Below are positions 1 through 5,306 of a DNA stretch of 6,518 nt, piece after piece; position 1 is the first letter of the stretch, and each line of letters begins with the position of its first letter. The stretch is from Rhizobacter sp. (GTDB taxonomy: Bacteria > Pseudomonadota > Gammaproteobacteria > Burkholderiales > Burkholderiaceae_C). Position numbers and translations under genes: made by a program. Location of the stretch: assembly GCA_025359585.1 (NCBI GenBank), contig JANYFX010000638.1, positions 1 through 6,518 on the forward strand. The letters run 5' to 3'. Under the pieces are notes generated by a model. That model searched no databases. It saw only the letters and a list, made by a program, of their open reading frames with translations, and was not told the origin of the DNA.

Positions 1-54
1 TTCCTCGAACGGGCGCGCGCCGCGGTGATGGCGCTCAAGGCGGTCGCGGCTTGA
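1..54 (+). CDS. C-terminal end of an unidentified gene (partial)
   Basis: Frame 1 is open from the first base and ends in TGA at 52-54, giving 17 residues that finish in ALKAVAA. The tail is Ala-rich with alternating charged and hydrophobic residues, compatible with a terminal helix. Two hairpins follow within about 60-120 bases, which fits the end of a plus-strand transcription unit convergent with the next gene. The fragment is too short to identify a family. An open frame this short could arise by chance in such GC-rich DNA, so the call rests on position and context. Confidence 0.5.
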   Translation, partial: FLERARAAVMALKAVAA

Positions 55-111
55 GGCAGCGCACGTTTGCCACGGTGTGGGCCGAGCACCGGGCCGCTCC
101 CGAGCCGGCCC

Positions 112-176
112 GTGCCAGCCGCGAGACGCGGCTGGCGTTCGGCAGGCGAGAAGCCGTCCTCAGGACGCCTTCTCGT
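112..176. terminator. Two tandem hairpins in the convergent gap, possible terminator
   Basis: The first hairpin has a perfect 10-bp stem, GCCAGCCGCG with its complement, around an AGA loop (114-136). The second is a 12-bp stem with one mismatch around a TCA loop (148-174; arms begin GAGAAG and end CTTCTC). They lie between the end of the plus-strand gene at 54 and the minus-strand stop at 203, so either strand could use them. Neither is followed by a T tract, so classic Rho-independent termination is not demonstrated. Confidence 0.4.
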
Positions 177-202
177 CCGGCCGCACTCCCCCCGGGGTGT
201 TG

Positions 203-691
203 TCAAGCGGGAATGCGCAGAAGCTGCCCCGGATAGATTTTGTCCGGGTTGCTCAGCATCGGCTTATTGGCTTCGAAGATCTTCGGGTACTGGTTGGCGT
301 TGCCGTACATCGCCTTCGAGATCGCCGACAGCGTATCGCCGCGCACCACCGTGTAGTAGCGCGACTCGTCGGCCGGCTCGCGCACCACGAGCATGTCGTT
401 GACCTGGGCCACGCCGTGCACGTTGCCACAACACAGCACGACCTTTTCTTTCGTTGCCTGGTCGGCGGTTTCGCCGGCCACGGTGACGGAGCCCGTGGCG
501 CCGTCGAACGCCACATCGAGGCCGTCGACGCTCAAGCCTTGCGCCGTGATGTAGCCGGTGATCGCGGTCGCGGCCGTCTGGTTCGCTTCGTCGGCTTGTG
601 CCTGCAGCGCAGCGGCATCGGGTGCGGCTTCGGCCGGCTTGTGGCAGAACAGTTTTTCGCCTGCGTCCTTGAAGAAACTGATGATGCTCAT
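203..691 (-). CDS. kbp: Kbp/YgaU-like BON and LysM domain protein
   Basis: A 162-residue homologue of E. coli Kbp (YgaU, about 149 residues), a cytoplasmic potassium-binding protein made of a BON domain followed by a LysM domain. Visible here: the N-terminal FFKDAGEKL block (residues 6-14) typical of the family, a BON domain at about 41-104 (GSVTVAGETAD, then GNVHGVAQVNDML), and a LysM domain at about 112-161 (YYTVVRGDTLSAISKAMYGN, then IFEANKPML and IYPGQLLRIP). There is no signal peptide, so it should stay in the cytoplasm despite the LysM domain. I chose the ATG at 691 because the family N-terminus begins there. The frame is open up to an ATG at 817, but those 42 extra residues have no family character. 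The Shine-Dalgarno upstream is weak. Odd point: vicinal Cys87-Cys88 inside the BON domain, where I recall E. coli having no Cys. It appears monocistronic. Family assignment is very secure; potassium binding is by homology. Confidence 0.95.
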   Translation of the reverse strand: MSIISFFKDAGEKLFCHKPAEAAPDAAALQAQADEANQTAATAITGYITAQGLSVDGLDVAFDGATGSVTVAGETADQATKEKVVLCCGNVHGVAQVNDMLVVREPADESRYYTVVRGDTLSAISKAMYGNANQYPKIFEANKPMLSNPDKIYPGQLLRIPA

Positions 692-818
692 GGCTTGCTT
701 TCGTGGTGAAGTGATCGATGGGTGACGCACCGGCCGGGTCGAGAGCCCGGCTGCGCTGCCCGCAATGTAATGATCGTCTGCCGACAGCCGTGTGTCACGT
801 GCGAGGTAGCGTAACAAG

Positions 819-832
819 CGGCACGCATGCCG
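819..832 (-). terminator. Weak hairpin just after the MOSC gene
   Basis: CGGCA and TGCCG form a 5-bp stem around CGCA, a few bases beyond the minus-strand stop at 836-838. On the minus strand it is followed by CTTGTT, only partly T-rich. It is the best local candidate for ending the TupA-like/MOSC transcript, but weak. A further 6-bp hairpin (733-751, arms GCCGGG/CCCGGC) lies downstream with no T tract. Confidence 0.25.
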
Positions 833-835
833 GCG

Positions 836-1417
836 TCAACGTCGCCCGCCCGAGACGCGCGAGCGGAACAATTCCGTGATACCGACTTCGCGCGGGCCGG
901 GGACCAGCTCGAAGCTTTCGCCGGCGCACAGCGTGCCGGGCACCCGAACCGCCAGGTAAAAACCGCACCAGGCGTTCGCGACCATCAACTTCGAGGCCTG
1001 GCCGAAGCCCATCACCGCGTTGAACTTGAAACACGGGAAACGCGGCTCGCTCACCGCGAGCTCGCAGTCAGCGAAGCGCAGCACGTCGCCGATCCAGACG
1101 CCGGTTTCGAGCAGGCCCTGCAGCGTTAGGTTCTCGCCCATCGAACCGGGTGGCAGCAGCTCGTCCCACGCCGCCACCTTGGCCTGCGCGCGCACCGTCT
1201 TCCAGAAGCCGTAGTGCTCAGCCGGGTAGGCGTAGACCGCCTTGCTCAAGCCGCCGTGCACCGAGAGGTCAGCCTGCTCGTCGCCGGCCAGGCCCATCGC
1301 CCCCACCTCGAGCGGGCCGACCACGCCGCGCTTGACGATGCCGCTCATCACCTCGCGCCCGTCGATGGTGAGCGGGCGCGCGGCGGCGATGTTCAGGCTG
1401 ACCAGGGCGGTGGGCAT
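836..1417 (-). CDS. YiiM-like MOSC domain protein
   Basis: A 193-residue MOSC-domain protein. MOSC domains are related to the C-terminus of molybdenum-cofactor sulfurases. Stand-alone members such as E. coli YiiM protect against N-hydroxylated base analogues such as 6-hydroxylaminopurine and depend on molybdenum cofactor. Visible motifs match YiiM in order: GLAGDEQADLSVHGG (residues 42-56), YPAEHYGFW (64-72), MGENLT (93-98), and EPRFPCFKFN (124-133), which holds the invariant cysteine Cys129 expected to hold the metal-sulfur ligand. Length is normal for the stand-alone family. The start at 1417 lies 5 nt after the stop of the TupA-like gene, so the two are almost certainly co-transcribed and translationally coupled. 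A competing ATG at 1422 is in another frame. No signal peptide is seen, so it is cytoplasmic. Family is certain; substrate is unknown. Confidence 0.93.
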   Translation of the reverse strand: MPTALVSLNIAAARPLTIDGREVMSGIVKRGVVGPLEVGAMGLAGDEQADLSVHGGLSKAVYAYPAEHYGFWKTVRAQAKVAAWDELLPPGSMGENLTLQGLLETGVWIGDVLRFADCELAVSEPRFPCFKFNAVMGFGQASKLMVANAWCGFYLAVRVPGTLCAGESFELVPGPREVGITELFRSRVSGGRR

Positions 1418-1422
1418 CGCAT

Positions 1423-2238
1423 TCAGGCGGCCGCGGCCTTGTAGCCACGGTGCCCGGCCGCCACGCGGCGCCCCTTCGGCCCGCCGACCCATTCGACGAA
1501 CAGCTTGGCCGCAGGGTGGTTGGCGCGGAACGGGCGCATCACGTGCACTTCTTCGACGAGCAAGGGGTCGGCATCGACCAGGATCGCGAGCGGCGCGCCG
1601 CCCTGCGCGGCCCACACGCCGCGTTCGACCAGCGCGTAGGCGTTGCGCGCGCGCGCCTGGCCGGCCAGGCTGCTGGCAGGGTCGGCCATCGTGTACCAAG
1701 GCGCGGCCGGAGCCGCCTTGGCCGCACGCCACATCGACTGCTCGGCGACATGGCTGCCAGAACCGTCGTTGGCCGAGATGAACGTGAGCAGGCCCGGCGC
1801 AGCACTTGCCATGTCACGCAGCTGAAGCAGCGCTTGCGCCACGTCTTTGCCGCCGGCGATGCCCGCCGGGTCACGCGCTTTGCCACGGACGGCCGGGCCG
1901 ACGATCACGAATTCGCCGCGCGCGACGCCACGGCGGTCGTGCACCAGGGTTTGTTTTTCGAGCTTGCCCTCGGCCTCGGGCGCATTGCAAAGCCCCGCGT
2001 CGAGTTCGCCCCTCTCGAGCGCGGCCAGCAAAGGCAGCGCGGGGCTGCGCACCAGTTGAACGGCGACCCCGGTGTCGCGCGCGAACGCCTGTTGCAACGC
2101 CTGCGCCAGGCCGGAGTCCACCAGCGCGTTGTCCACGCCGAGACGCAGCGGGTCGTCCAGCGAGCGGCGTTGTTGGGCCCAGGCGGAAGGCAGCGGCGCA
2201 ACGAGGCTGCCGAGCAAAATGAGGCGGCGAGAAGTCAT
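1423..2238 (-). CDS. Exported TupA-like (tungstate-type) solute-binding protein
   Basis: A 271-residue periplasmic binding protein of the TupA/COG2998 type, the family that delivers tungstate to TupBC ABC transporters. An N-terminal signal peptide is clear: MTSRR, a hydrophobic core, and a probable cut after AWA (residue 21). Family landmarks follow in order: VDSGLAQALQQAFARDTGV (40-58), NAPEAEGKL (85-93), GEFVIVGP (108-115), DPAGIAGGKDVAQAL (123-137), ISANDGSGSH (154-163), PWYTMAD (180-186), YALVERGVW (201-209) and ILVDADPLLVEEVHVMRPFR (219-238). In TupA the first strand normally carries a Thr-Thr-Thr-Ser ligand motif. Here the equivalent stretch reads LGVDNALVDSG, so that motif is absent and the ligand may differ. 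No permease or ATPase gene is adjacent. I chose ATG 2238 because the signal peptide begins there; the frame is open much further upstream without family features. It is the first gene of an operon with the MOSC gene. PstS-like phosphate binding is a less likely alternative. Confidence 0.85.
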   Translation of the reverse strand: MTSRRLILLGSLVAPLPSAWAQQRRSLDDPLRLGVDNALVDSGLAQALQQAFARDTGVAVQLVRSPALPLLAALERGELDAGLCNAPEAEGKLEKQTLVHDRRGVARGEFVIVGPAVRGKARDPAGIAGGKDVAQALLQLRDMASAAPGLLTFISANDGSGSHVAEQSMWRAAKAAPAAPWYTMADPASSLAGQARARNAYALVERGVWAAQGGAPLAILVDADPLLVEEVHVMRPFRANHPAAKLFVEWVGGPKGRRVAAGHRGYKAAAA

Positions 2239-2245
2239 GGCGCCG

Positions 2246-2251
2246 ATTATT
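2246..2251 (-). promoter_or_regulatory. Possible -10 element placing transcription start at the TupA-like ATG
   Basis: On the minus strand the hexamer AATAAT (5 of 6 matches to TATAAT) lies exactly 7 nt before the ATG at 2238. Transcription from it would begin at or beside the start codon, giving a leaderless mRNA. No Shine-Dalgarno sequence precedes this ATG, which agrees. No convincing -35 hexamer sits 16-18 nt upstream, so this is tentative. Confidence 0.3.
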
Positions 2252-2261
2252 GCGTCGCGGC

Positions 2262-2280
2262 AAAAAAGCCCGCGCCGGGC
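2262..2280 (-). terminator. Terminator-like hairpin plus T6 upstream of the TupA-like gene
   Basis: Read on the minus strand, GCCCG and CGGGC form a 5-bp stem around a 3-base loop, directly followed by six T residues (2267-2262). This is 24 bases before the ATG at 2238. No minus-strand gene lies upstream that would need a terminator, so it may act as an attenuator in a leader, or be incidental. Immediately upstream another perfect hairpin (2283-2301, 7-bp arms CTTCGGC/GCCGAAG) occurs, and bases 2301-2306 (AAGCCC on the minus strand) could pair with GGGCTT of the terminator, an alternative fold. Confidence 0.4.
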
Positions 2281-2485
2281 AACTTCGGCAAGGCGCCGAA
2301 GGGCTTGCATAGACTCATGCGGGAATTGCATGACCCCCCGAATTCCGGTGGTTACCGCGACATTACACTCGGCCGACAATTCTTCGATCGAGCCGTCGCG
2401 GAGACGCCCGCGCCCCACCCGGGCCTTCGCGTGAAACCCGCCGTAACCCACCGGTTGCGGCGCGCCGGCCCAGCCGCCCAGTGGC

Positions 2486-2537
2486 ATTGGGCAAGTCGTT
2501 TCAGGCCTGTCCTGCAGGCCGCGCCGGCTTGCCCAAT
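2486..2537 (+). promoter_or_regulatory. Nested inverted repeat in the pckG leader
   Basis: ATTGGGCAAG (2486-2495) and CTTGCCCAAT (2528-2537) are perfect 10-base complements. The 32 bases between them contain a second perfect hairpin, GGCCTG/CAGGCC with a 5-base loop (2504-2520). The whole element ends 32 bases before the pckG ATG, so if transcribed it would be a long stem capped by an inner stem in the 5' leader. It could equally be a two-site DNA operator. It is followed by CCCGCC and TTTT (2544-2547), not a typical terminator. Function is unknown. Confidence 0.45.
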
Positions 2538-2569
2538 CCCGCCTTTTGACTTCGATGATTGGAATCACC

Positions 2570-4447
2570 ATGAACCGTCCCGTGCTGGAAGGGCTGCGCC
2601 TGAACGTCCCGGCCTACGTACACCACGCCCAGCTGATCGACTGGGTCGCCCGAATGGCCGCGCTGACCGAAGCGAAAGAGGTCTACTGGTGCGACGGCAG
2701 CACGGCCGAATACGACCGCCTGTGCGCGCAACTCGTCGCGGCCGGCACGTTCAAGAAGCTCAACCCCGAGCTGCGGCCCAACAGCTACCTTGCCTGCAGC
2801 AGCCCGAGCGACGTGGCGCGTGTCGAAGACCGCACCTTCATCTGCTCGGCCAAGCAGGAAGACGCCGGCCCGACCAACAACTGGATGGCTCCCGAGCAGA
2901 TGCGCGCGCTGCTGCAGACCGGCCAGGCCGACGGCACACCGGCGCTCTTCAAAGGCAGCATGCGCGGCCGCACGATGTACGTGGTGCCGTTCTCGATGGG
3001 GCCGCTGGGCTCGCCGATCGCCCACATCGGCGTCGAGCTCTCCGACAGCGCCTACGTCGCTGTCAACATGCAGATCATGACCCGCATGGGCCGCAAGGTG
3101 CTCGACGTGCTCGGCACCGACGGCCACTTCGTGCCCTGCATCCACACCGTCGGTGCGCCGCTCGAAGCCGGGCACAAAGACGTGGCCTGGCCGTGCAACG
3201 ACACCAAGTACATCGTGCACTACCCCGAAACGCAGGAAATCTGGAGCTACGGCTCGGGTTATGGCGGCAACGCGCTGCTGGGCAAGAAGTGCTTCGCACT
3301 GCGCATCGCGTCCACGATGGGGCGTGAGCAGGGCTGGCTCGCCGAGCACATGCTGATCCTCGGCGTGACATCGCCCGAGGGCAAGAAACACCACGTCGCC
3401 GCCGCGTTCCCGAGCGCCTGCGGCAAGACCAACTTCGCGATGCTGATCCCGCCCGCCGGCCTGGCCGGCTGGAAGGTCACGACCATCGGCGACGACATCG
3501 CCTGGATCAAGCCCAACGCCGACGGCCGCCTGTACGCCATCAACCCGGAAGCCGGTTATTTCGGCGTGGCCCCGGGAACCAACGACAAGACCAACTTCAA
3601 CTGCATGGCCAGCCTGAAGCGCGACGTGATCTTCACCAACGTGGCGCTGACCGATGACGGCGACGTGTGGTGGGAAGGCATGACCGAGCAAGCCCCCGCC
3701 CACCTGATCGACTGGCAAGGCAAGGACTGGACGCCGGCGCTGGCGAAAGAAACCGGAGCCAAGGCGGCGCACCCGAACTCGCGCTTCACCGTGGCCGCGG
3801 CCAACAACCCGGCGCTCGACCCGGAATGGGACAACCCGGCGGGCGTGGCGATCGACGCCTTCATCTTCGGCGGCCGCCGCTCGACGACCGTGCCGCTCGT
3901 GACCGAAGCACGCAACTGGGTCGAAGGTGTCTACATGGCCGCCACCATGGGTTCCGAGACCACGGCAGCGATGGCCGGCGGCAACGGCGCCGTGCGCCGC
4001 GACCCGTTCGCGATGCTGCCGTTCATCGGCTACAACATGAGCGACTATTTCCAGCACTGGCTCGACATCGGTGCGAAGCTCACCGCCAGCGGCGCCAAGC
4101 TGCCGAAGATCTATTGCGTGAACTGGTTCCGCAAGGGCGACGACGGCCAGTTCGTCTGGCCGGGCTACGGCGAGAACATGCGCGTGCTGCAGTGGATGAT
4201 GGAGCGGGTGGCGGGCACGGCCGGTGGCGTCGAGAACGCGTTCGGCACCACGCCGAGTTATAGCGACCTGAACTGGACCGGGCTCGACTTCAGCCGCGCC
4301 CAGTACGACACCGTCACCGGTTTCGACCGCGATGCATGGAAGGCCGAACTCGGCTTGCACGAGGCGCTGTTCCAGCAGCTCGCGCACCACTTGCCGGCAG
4401 AAATTCTGGCCAACAAGGCGAGCTTCGAAAAGCGCCTCGCGGCCTGA
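2570..4447 (+). CDS. pckG: Phosphoenolpyruvate carboxykinase (GTP)
   Basis: A 625-residue GTP-type PEP carboxykinase, cytosolic, converting oxaloacetate plus GTP to phosphoenolpyruvate, CO2 and GDP, the committed entry to gluconeogenesis from organic acids. Length is normal. Motifs, with animal enzyme equivalents from memory: R84 in DVARVED (substrate Arg), Y231-GGNALLGKKC (oxaloacetate and Mn site, K239/K240), H260 (Mn), the P-loop FPSACGKTNFA (280-290) with the hyper-reactive C284, K286 and T287, kinase-2 loop GDDIAW (307-312) with the metal Asp, R405 in NSRF, FGGRRSTTVPLV (433-444), and the guanine-binding NWFRKGDDGQF...WPGYGEN (518-536). All expected residues are present. The chosen ATG at 2570 has GGAA about 6 nt upstream and gives the family N-terminus MNRPVLEGLRL. 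In-frame ATG 2555 and TTG 2546 add only residues not typical of the family. A strong terminator follows 20 nt after the stop, so it is monocistronic. Confidence 0.98.
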   Translation: MNRPVLEGLRLNVPAYVHHAQLIDWVARMAALTEAKEVYWCDGSTAEYDRLCAQLVAAGTFKKLNPELRPNSYLACSSPSDVARVEDRTFICSAKQEDAGPTNNWMAPEQMRALLQTGQADGTPALFKGSMRGRTMYVVPFSMGPLGSPIAHIGVELSDSAYVAVNMQIMTRMGRKVLDVLGTDGHFVPCIHTVGAPLEAGHKDVAWPCNDTKYIVHYPETQEIWSYGSGYGGNALLGKKCFALRIASTMGREQGWLAEHMLILGVTSPEGKKHHVAAAFPSACGKTNFAMLIPPAGLAGWKVTTIGDDIAWIKPNADGRLYAINPEAGYFGVAPGTNDKTNFNCMASLKRDVIFTNVALTDDGDVWWEGMTEQAPAHLIDWQGKDWTPALAKETGAKAAHPNSRFTVAAANNPALDPEWDNPAGVAIDAFIFGGRRSTTVPLVTEARNWVEGVYMAATMGSETTAAMAGGNGAVRRDPFAMLPFIGYNMSDYFQHWLDIGAKLTASGAKLPKIYCVNWFRKGDDGQFVWPGYGENMRVLQWMMERVAGTAGGVENAFGTTPSYSDLNWTGLDFSRAQYDTVTGFDRDAWKAELGLHEALFQQLAHHLPAEILANKASFEKRLAA

Positions 4448-4466
4448 GTTTCGCGGCGCCCAAACG

Positions 4467-4496
4467 AAAGGCCGGCGTTGCCGGCCTTTTGCTTTT
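4467..4496. terminator. Bidirectional Rho-independent terminator
   Basis: A perfect 10-bp stem, AAAGGCCGGC with its complement, around a GTT loop (4467-4489), followed on the plus strand by further T residues (TTTT, GC, TTTT up to 4496). It starts 20 bases after the pckG stop. On the minus strand the same stem is followed by TTTCGTTTG, and it lies about 22 bases past the stop of the last small gene (4511). It therefore serves both convergent units. Confidence 0.9.
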
Positions 4497-4510
4497 CAGC
4501 GCGGGCAGCT

Positions 4511-4696
4511 TCAGTCGTGCAAGACCGACGCCGGTGAGGGCAAGACGCGGCGGCCGGCCGAAGCCAGCACGGCTGCCGTCACCGAGGCGATGCCGCGGAG
4601 CAACTGGACCATCAGCGCGGCCGCAGCAACGGCGCCACGCGGCTCCTGCACCAAAGCGGGAATGCGGACTCTGAGCGTGGTCGGGGCAGTGTTCAT
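4511..4696 (-). CDS. Small hypothetical protein, third of three tandem small genes
   Basis: A 61-residue protein of no family I recognise. It starts MNTAPTTLRVRIPALVQ, has an Ala/Val/Leu-rich segment at about residues 21-47 (GAVAAAALMV, then QLLRGIASVTAAVLAS) interrupted by Arg34, and a short basic and Pro-containing tail (GRRVLPSPASVLHD). The segment could be an amphipathic or weakly membrane-associated helix, but is not a clear transmembrane span. A good Shine-Dalgarno AAAGGA (4704-4709) lies 7 nt before the ATG, strong support for a real gene. The start region resembles those of the two genes upstream (ATGAACAC after GAAAGGA). It follows the previous stop by 33 bases and precedes the shared terminator, so it is likely the last gene of one transcript. 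It lacks the C-terminal motif shared by the other two. Confidence 0.7.
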   Translation of the reverse strand: MNTAPTTLRVRIPALVQEPRGAVAAAALMVQLLRGIASVTAAVLASAGRRVLPSPASVLHD

Positions 4697-4729
4697 GGCG
4701 GAATCCTTTCGGTGAAGGGTGACGGCCGA

Positions 4730-4987
4730 TCAGCCGTGCAACCCTTCGTGGCGCGCCGCAGCGGCGTACAGGTCGGAAGCGAAGCCCGGGTCGGTCTTCG
4801 AGTACGAATAAGCCAGGTCACGGACCTTCTGGGCTTCCTGCGAGGCCTTGTCGGCCGCCGACAGCACCAGCGGCTGCGAGGTGAACCAGCTGCGCAGGGC
4901 CGCCGGGGCGATGCCGGCCAACGTGACCAGGGCATGGTGGCTGAAGCGGCTGCGTTGAACCTTCAGGTGCAGGGTGGTGGTGTTCAT
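4730..4987 (-). CDS. Small hypothetical protein, second of three tandem small genes
   Basis: An 85-residue soluble-looking protein, unidentified. It starts MNTTTLHLKVQRSRFSHH, has an Ala/Leu-rich middle (ALVTLAGIAPAALRSWF, 19-35), then a probable helix (SAADKASQEAQKVRDLAYSY, 43-62) leading into DPGFASDLYAAAARHE (66-81). The C-terminal part aligns without gaps to the neighbouring gene at 5088-5306: LAxxY, then P, A, L and AA fall in the same register. Shine-Dalgarno AAGGA (4996-5000) is 8 nt before the ATG. A 100-base gap to the gene upstream contains a 7-bp hairpin (5019-5035, CGCAGGA/TCCTGCG) that might modulate or process the message. No signal peptide is obvious. It probably belongs to the same small-protein family as its upstream neighbour. 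Confidence 0.8.
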   Translation of the reverse strand: MNTTTLHLKVQRSRFSHHALVTLAGIAPAALRSWFTSQPLVLSAADKASQEAQKVRDLAYSYSKTDPGFASDLYAAAARHEGLHG

Positions 4988-5018
4988 GGTGTGTTTCCTT
5001 CGATTTGATGTTGACCGG

Positions 5019-5035
5019 CGCAGGATGGTCCTGCG
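5019..5035 (-). other. Hairpin between the first and second small genes
   Basis: CGCAGGA and TCCTGCG form a perfect 7-bp stem around a 3-base loop. It lies 32 bases before the ATG at 4987 within the 100-base gap, and no T tract follows on the minus strand. It might be an RNA-processing or stability element, or have no function. Confidence 0.3.
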
Positions 5036-5087
5036 GTCTGGTCGTTGATTGACAAAAGGTCTCGAGTTAGCAAGTGCTCGCATTTAC

Positions 5088-5306
5088 TCAGCTGCCGCGA
5101 ACGCATGCTGCCCGAAGCTCCTTGGCGAGTTCGGGCCGTTTCGTTTCGTACATGGCCGCGAGGCTCAGCAACTCGCGCCGAGCACGGGCCCGGCCGACTT
5201 CTTCCAGCCATTTCCAGATCGAGGCGCCGATGCGGGCGACGAGGCCCGAACCTTGCGCGCCAGCCGGGGTCGAGATCGTTGGCAGAGGCGTGATCAAAGT
5301 GTTCAT
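5088..5306 (-). CDS. Small DUF1127-like hypothetical protein, first of three tandem small genes
   Basis: A 72-residue protein. The N-terminus (MNTLITPLPTISTPAGAQGS) is low in charge and probably disordered. Residues 22-51 (LVARIGASIWKWLEEVGRA, then RARRELLSLAAMYE) resemble the short Trp/Arg-rich helix of DUF1127 (YjiS-like) proteins, with the W...R.RREL..L pattern. The C-terminus continues KRPELAKELRAAC in place of the usual DIG motif of DUF1127, so membership is tentative. Shine-Dalgarno AAAGGAG (5313-5319), 6 nt before the ATG, is the best in the window and strongly supports translation. The gene is divergent from the LysR regulator, 114 bases away, and heads the run of three small genes. 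DUF1127 proteins have been linked to RNA binding and to phosphate or carbon metabolism in other bacteria; no function is claimed here. Confidence 0.82.
   Translation of the reverse strand: MNTLITPLPTISTPAGAQGSGLVARIGASIWKWLEEVGRARARRELLSLAAMYETKRPELAKELRAACVRGS

Larger units (their letters stand above)
2239..2569. other. 331-bp divergent intergenic region, TupA-like gene / pckG
   Basis: No gene is supported in this stretch, although frames are open through parts of it. It must contain the promoters of both the leftward TupA-like operon and pckG. Structures seen: the minus-strand hairpin with T6 (2262-2280), a 7-bp hairpin (2283-2301), a TTGCAT direct repeat (2305-2310 and 2326-2331), an inverted repeat TCATGC/GCATGA with a 7-base spacer (2315-2333), and the nested inverted repeat before pckG (2486-2537). 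I could not find a convincing sigma-70 promoter pair for pckG; TACACT near 2366 is only a weak -10 candidate. Confidence 0.5.

Noticed and set aside
692..817. Upstream extension of the Kbp gene to an ATG at 817
   Set aside because: The extra 42 residues show no family similarity, and the true N-terminal FFKDAGEKL block begins right after the ATG at 691.
2345..2456. Imperfect long-range inverted repeat CCGGTGGTTAC / GTAACCCACCGG
   Set aside because: The arms differ in length by one base and lie about 90 bases apart. This is common by chance in GC-rich DNA.
2239..2571. N-terminal extension of the TupA-like gene through the intergenic region
   Set aside because: The frame is open, but it would bury a clear signal peptide internally and run through the hairpin with T6.
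1450..3327. 625-residue open frame on the plus strand across the TupA-like gene and the start of pckG
   Set aside because: It runs antisense to one real gene and out of frame with another, and its composition is Arg/Ala-biased low-complexity shadow sequence.
2501..4390. 629-residue open frame on the minus strand opposite pckG
   Set aside because: It is exactly antisense to a gene with every PEP carboxykinase motif. Its translation is Arg/His/Val/Gly-rich with no family features, as expected from a GC-rich codon shadow.
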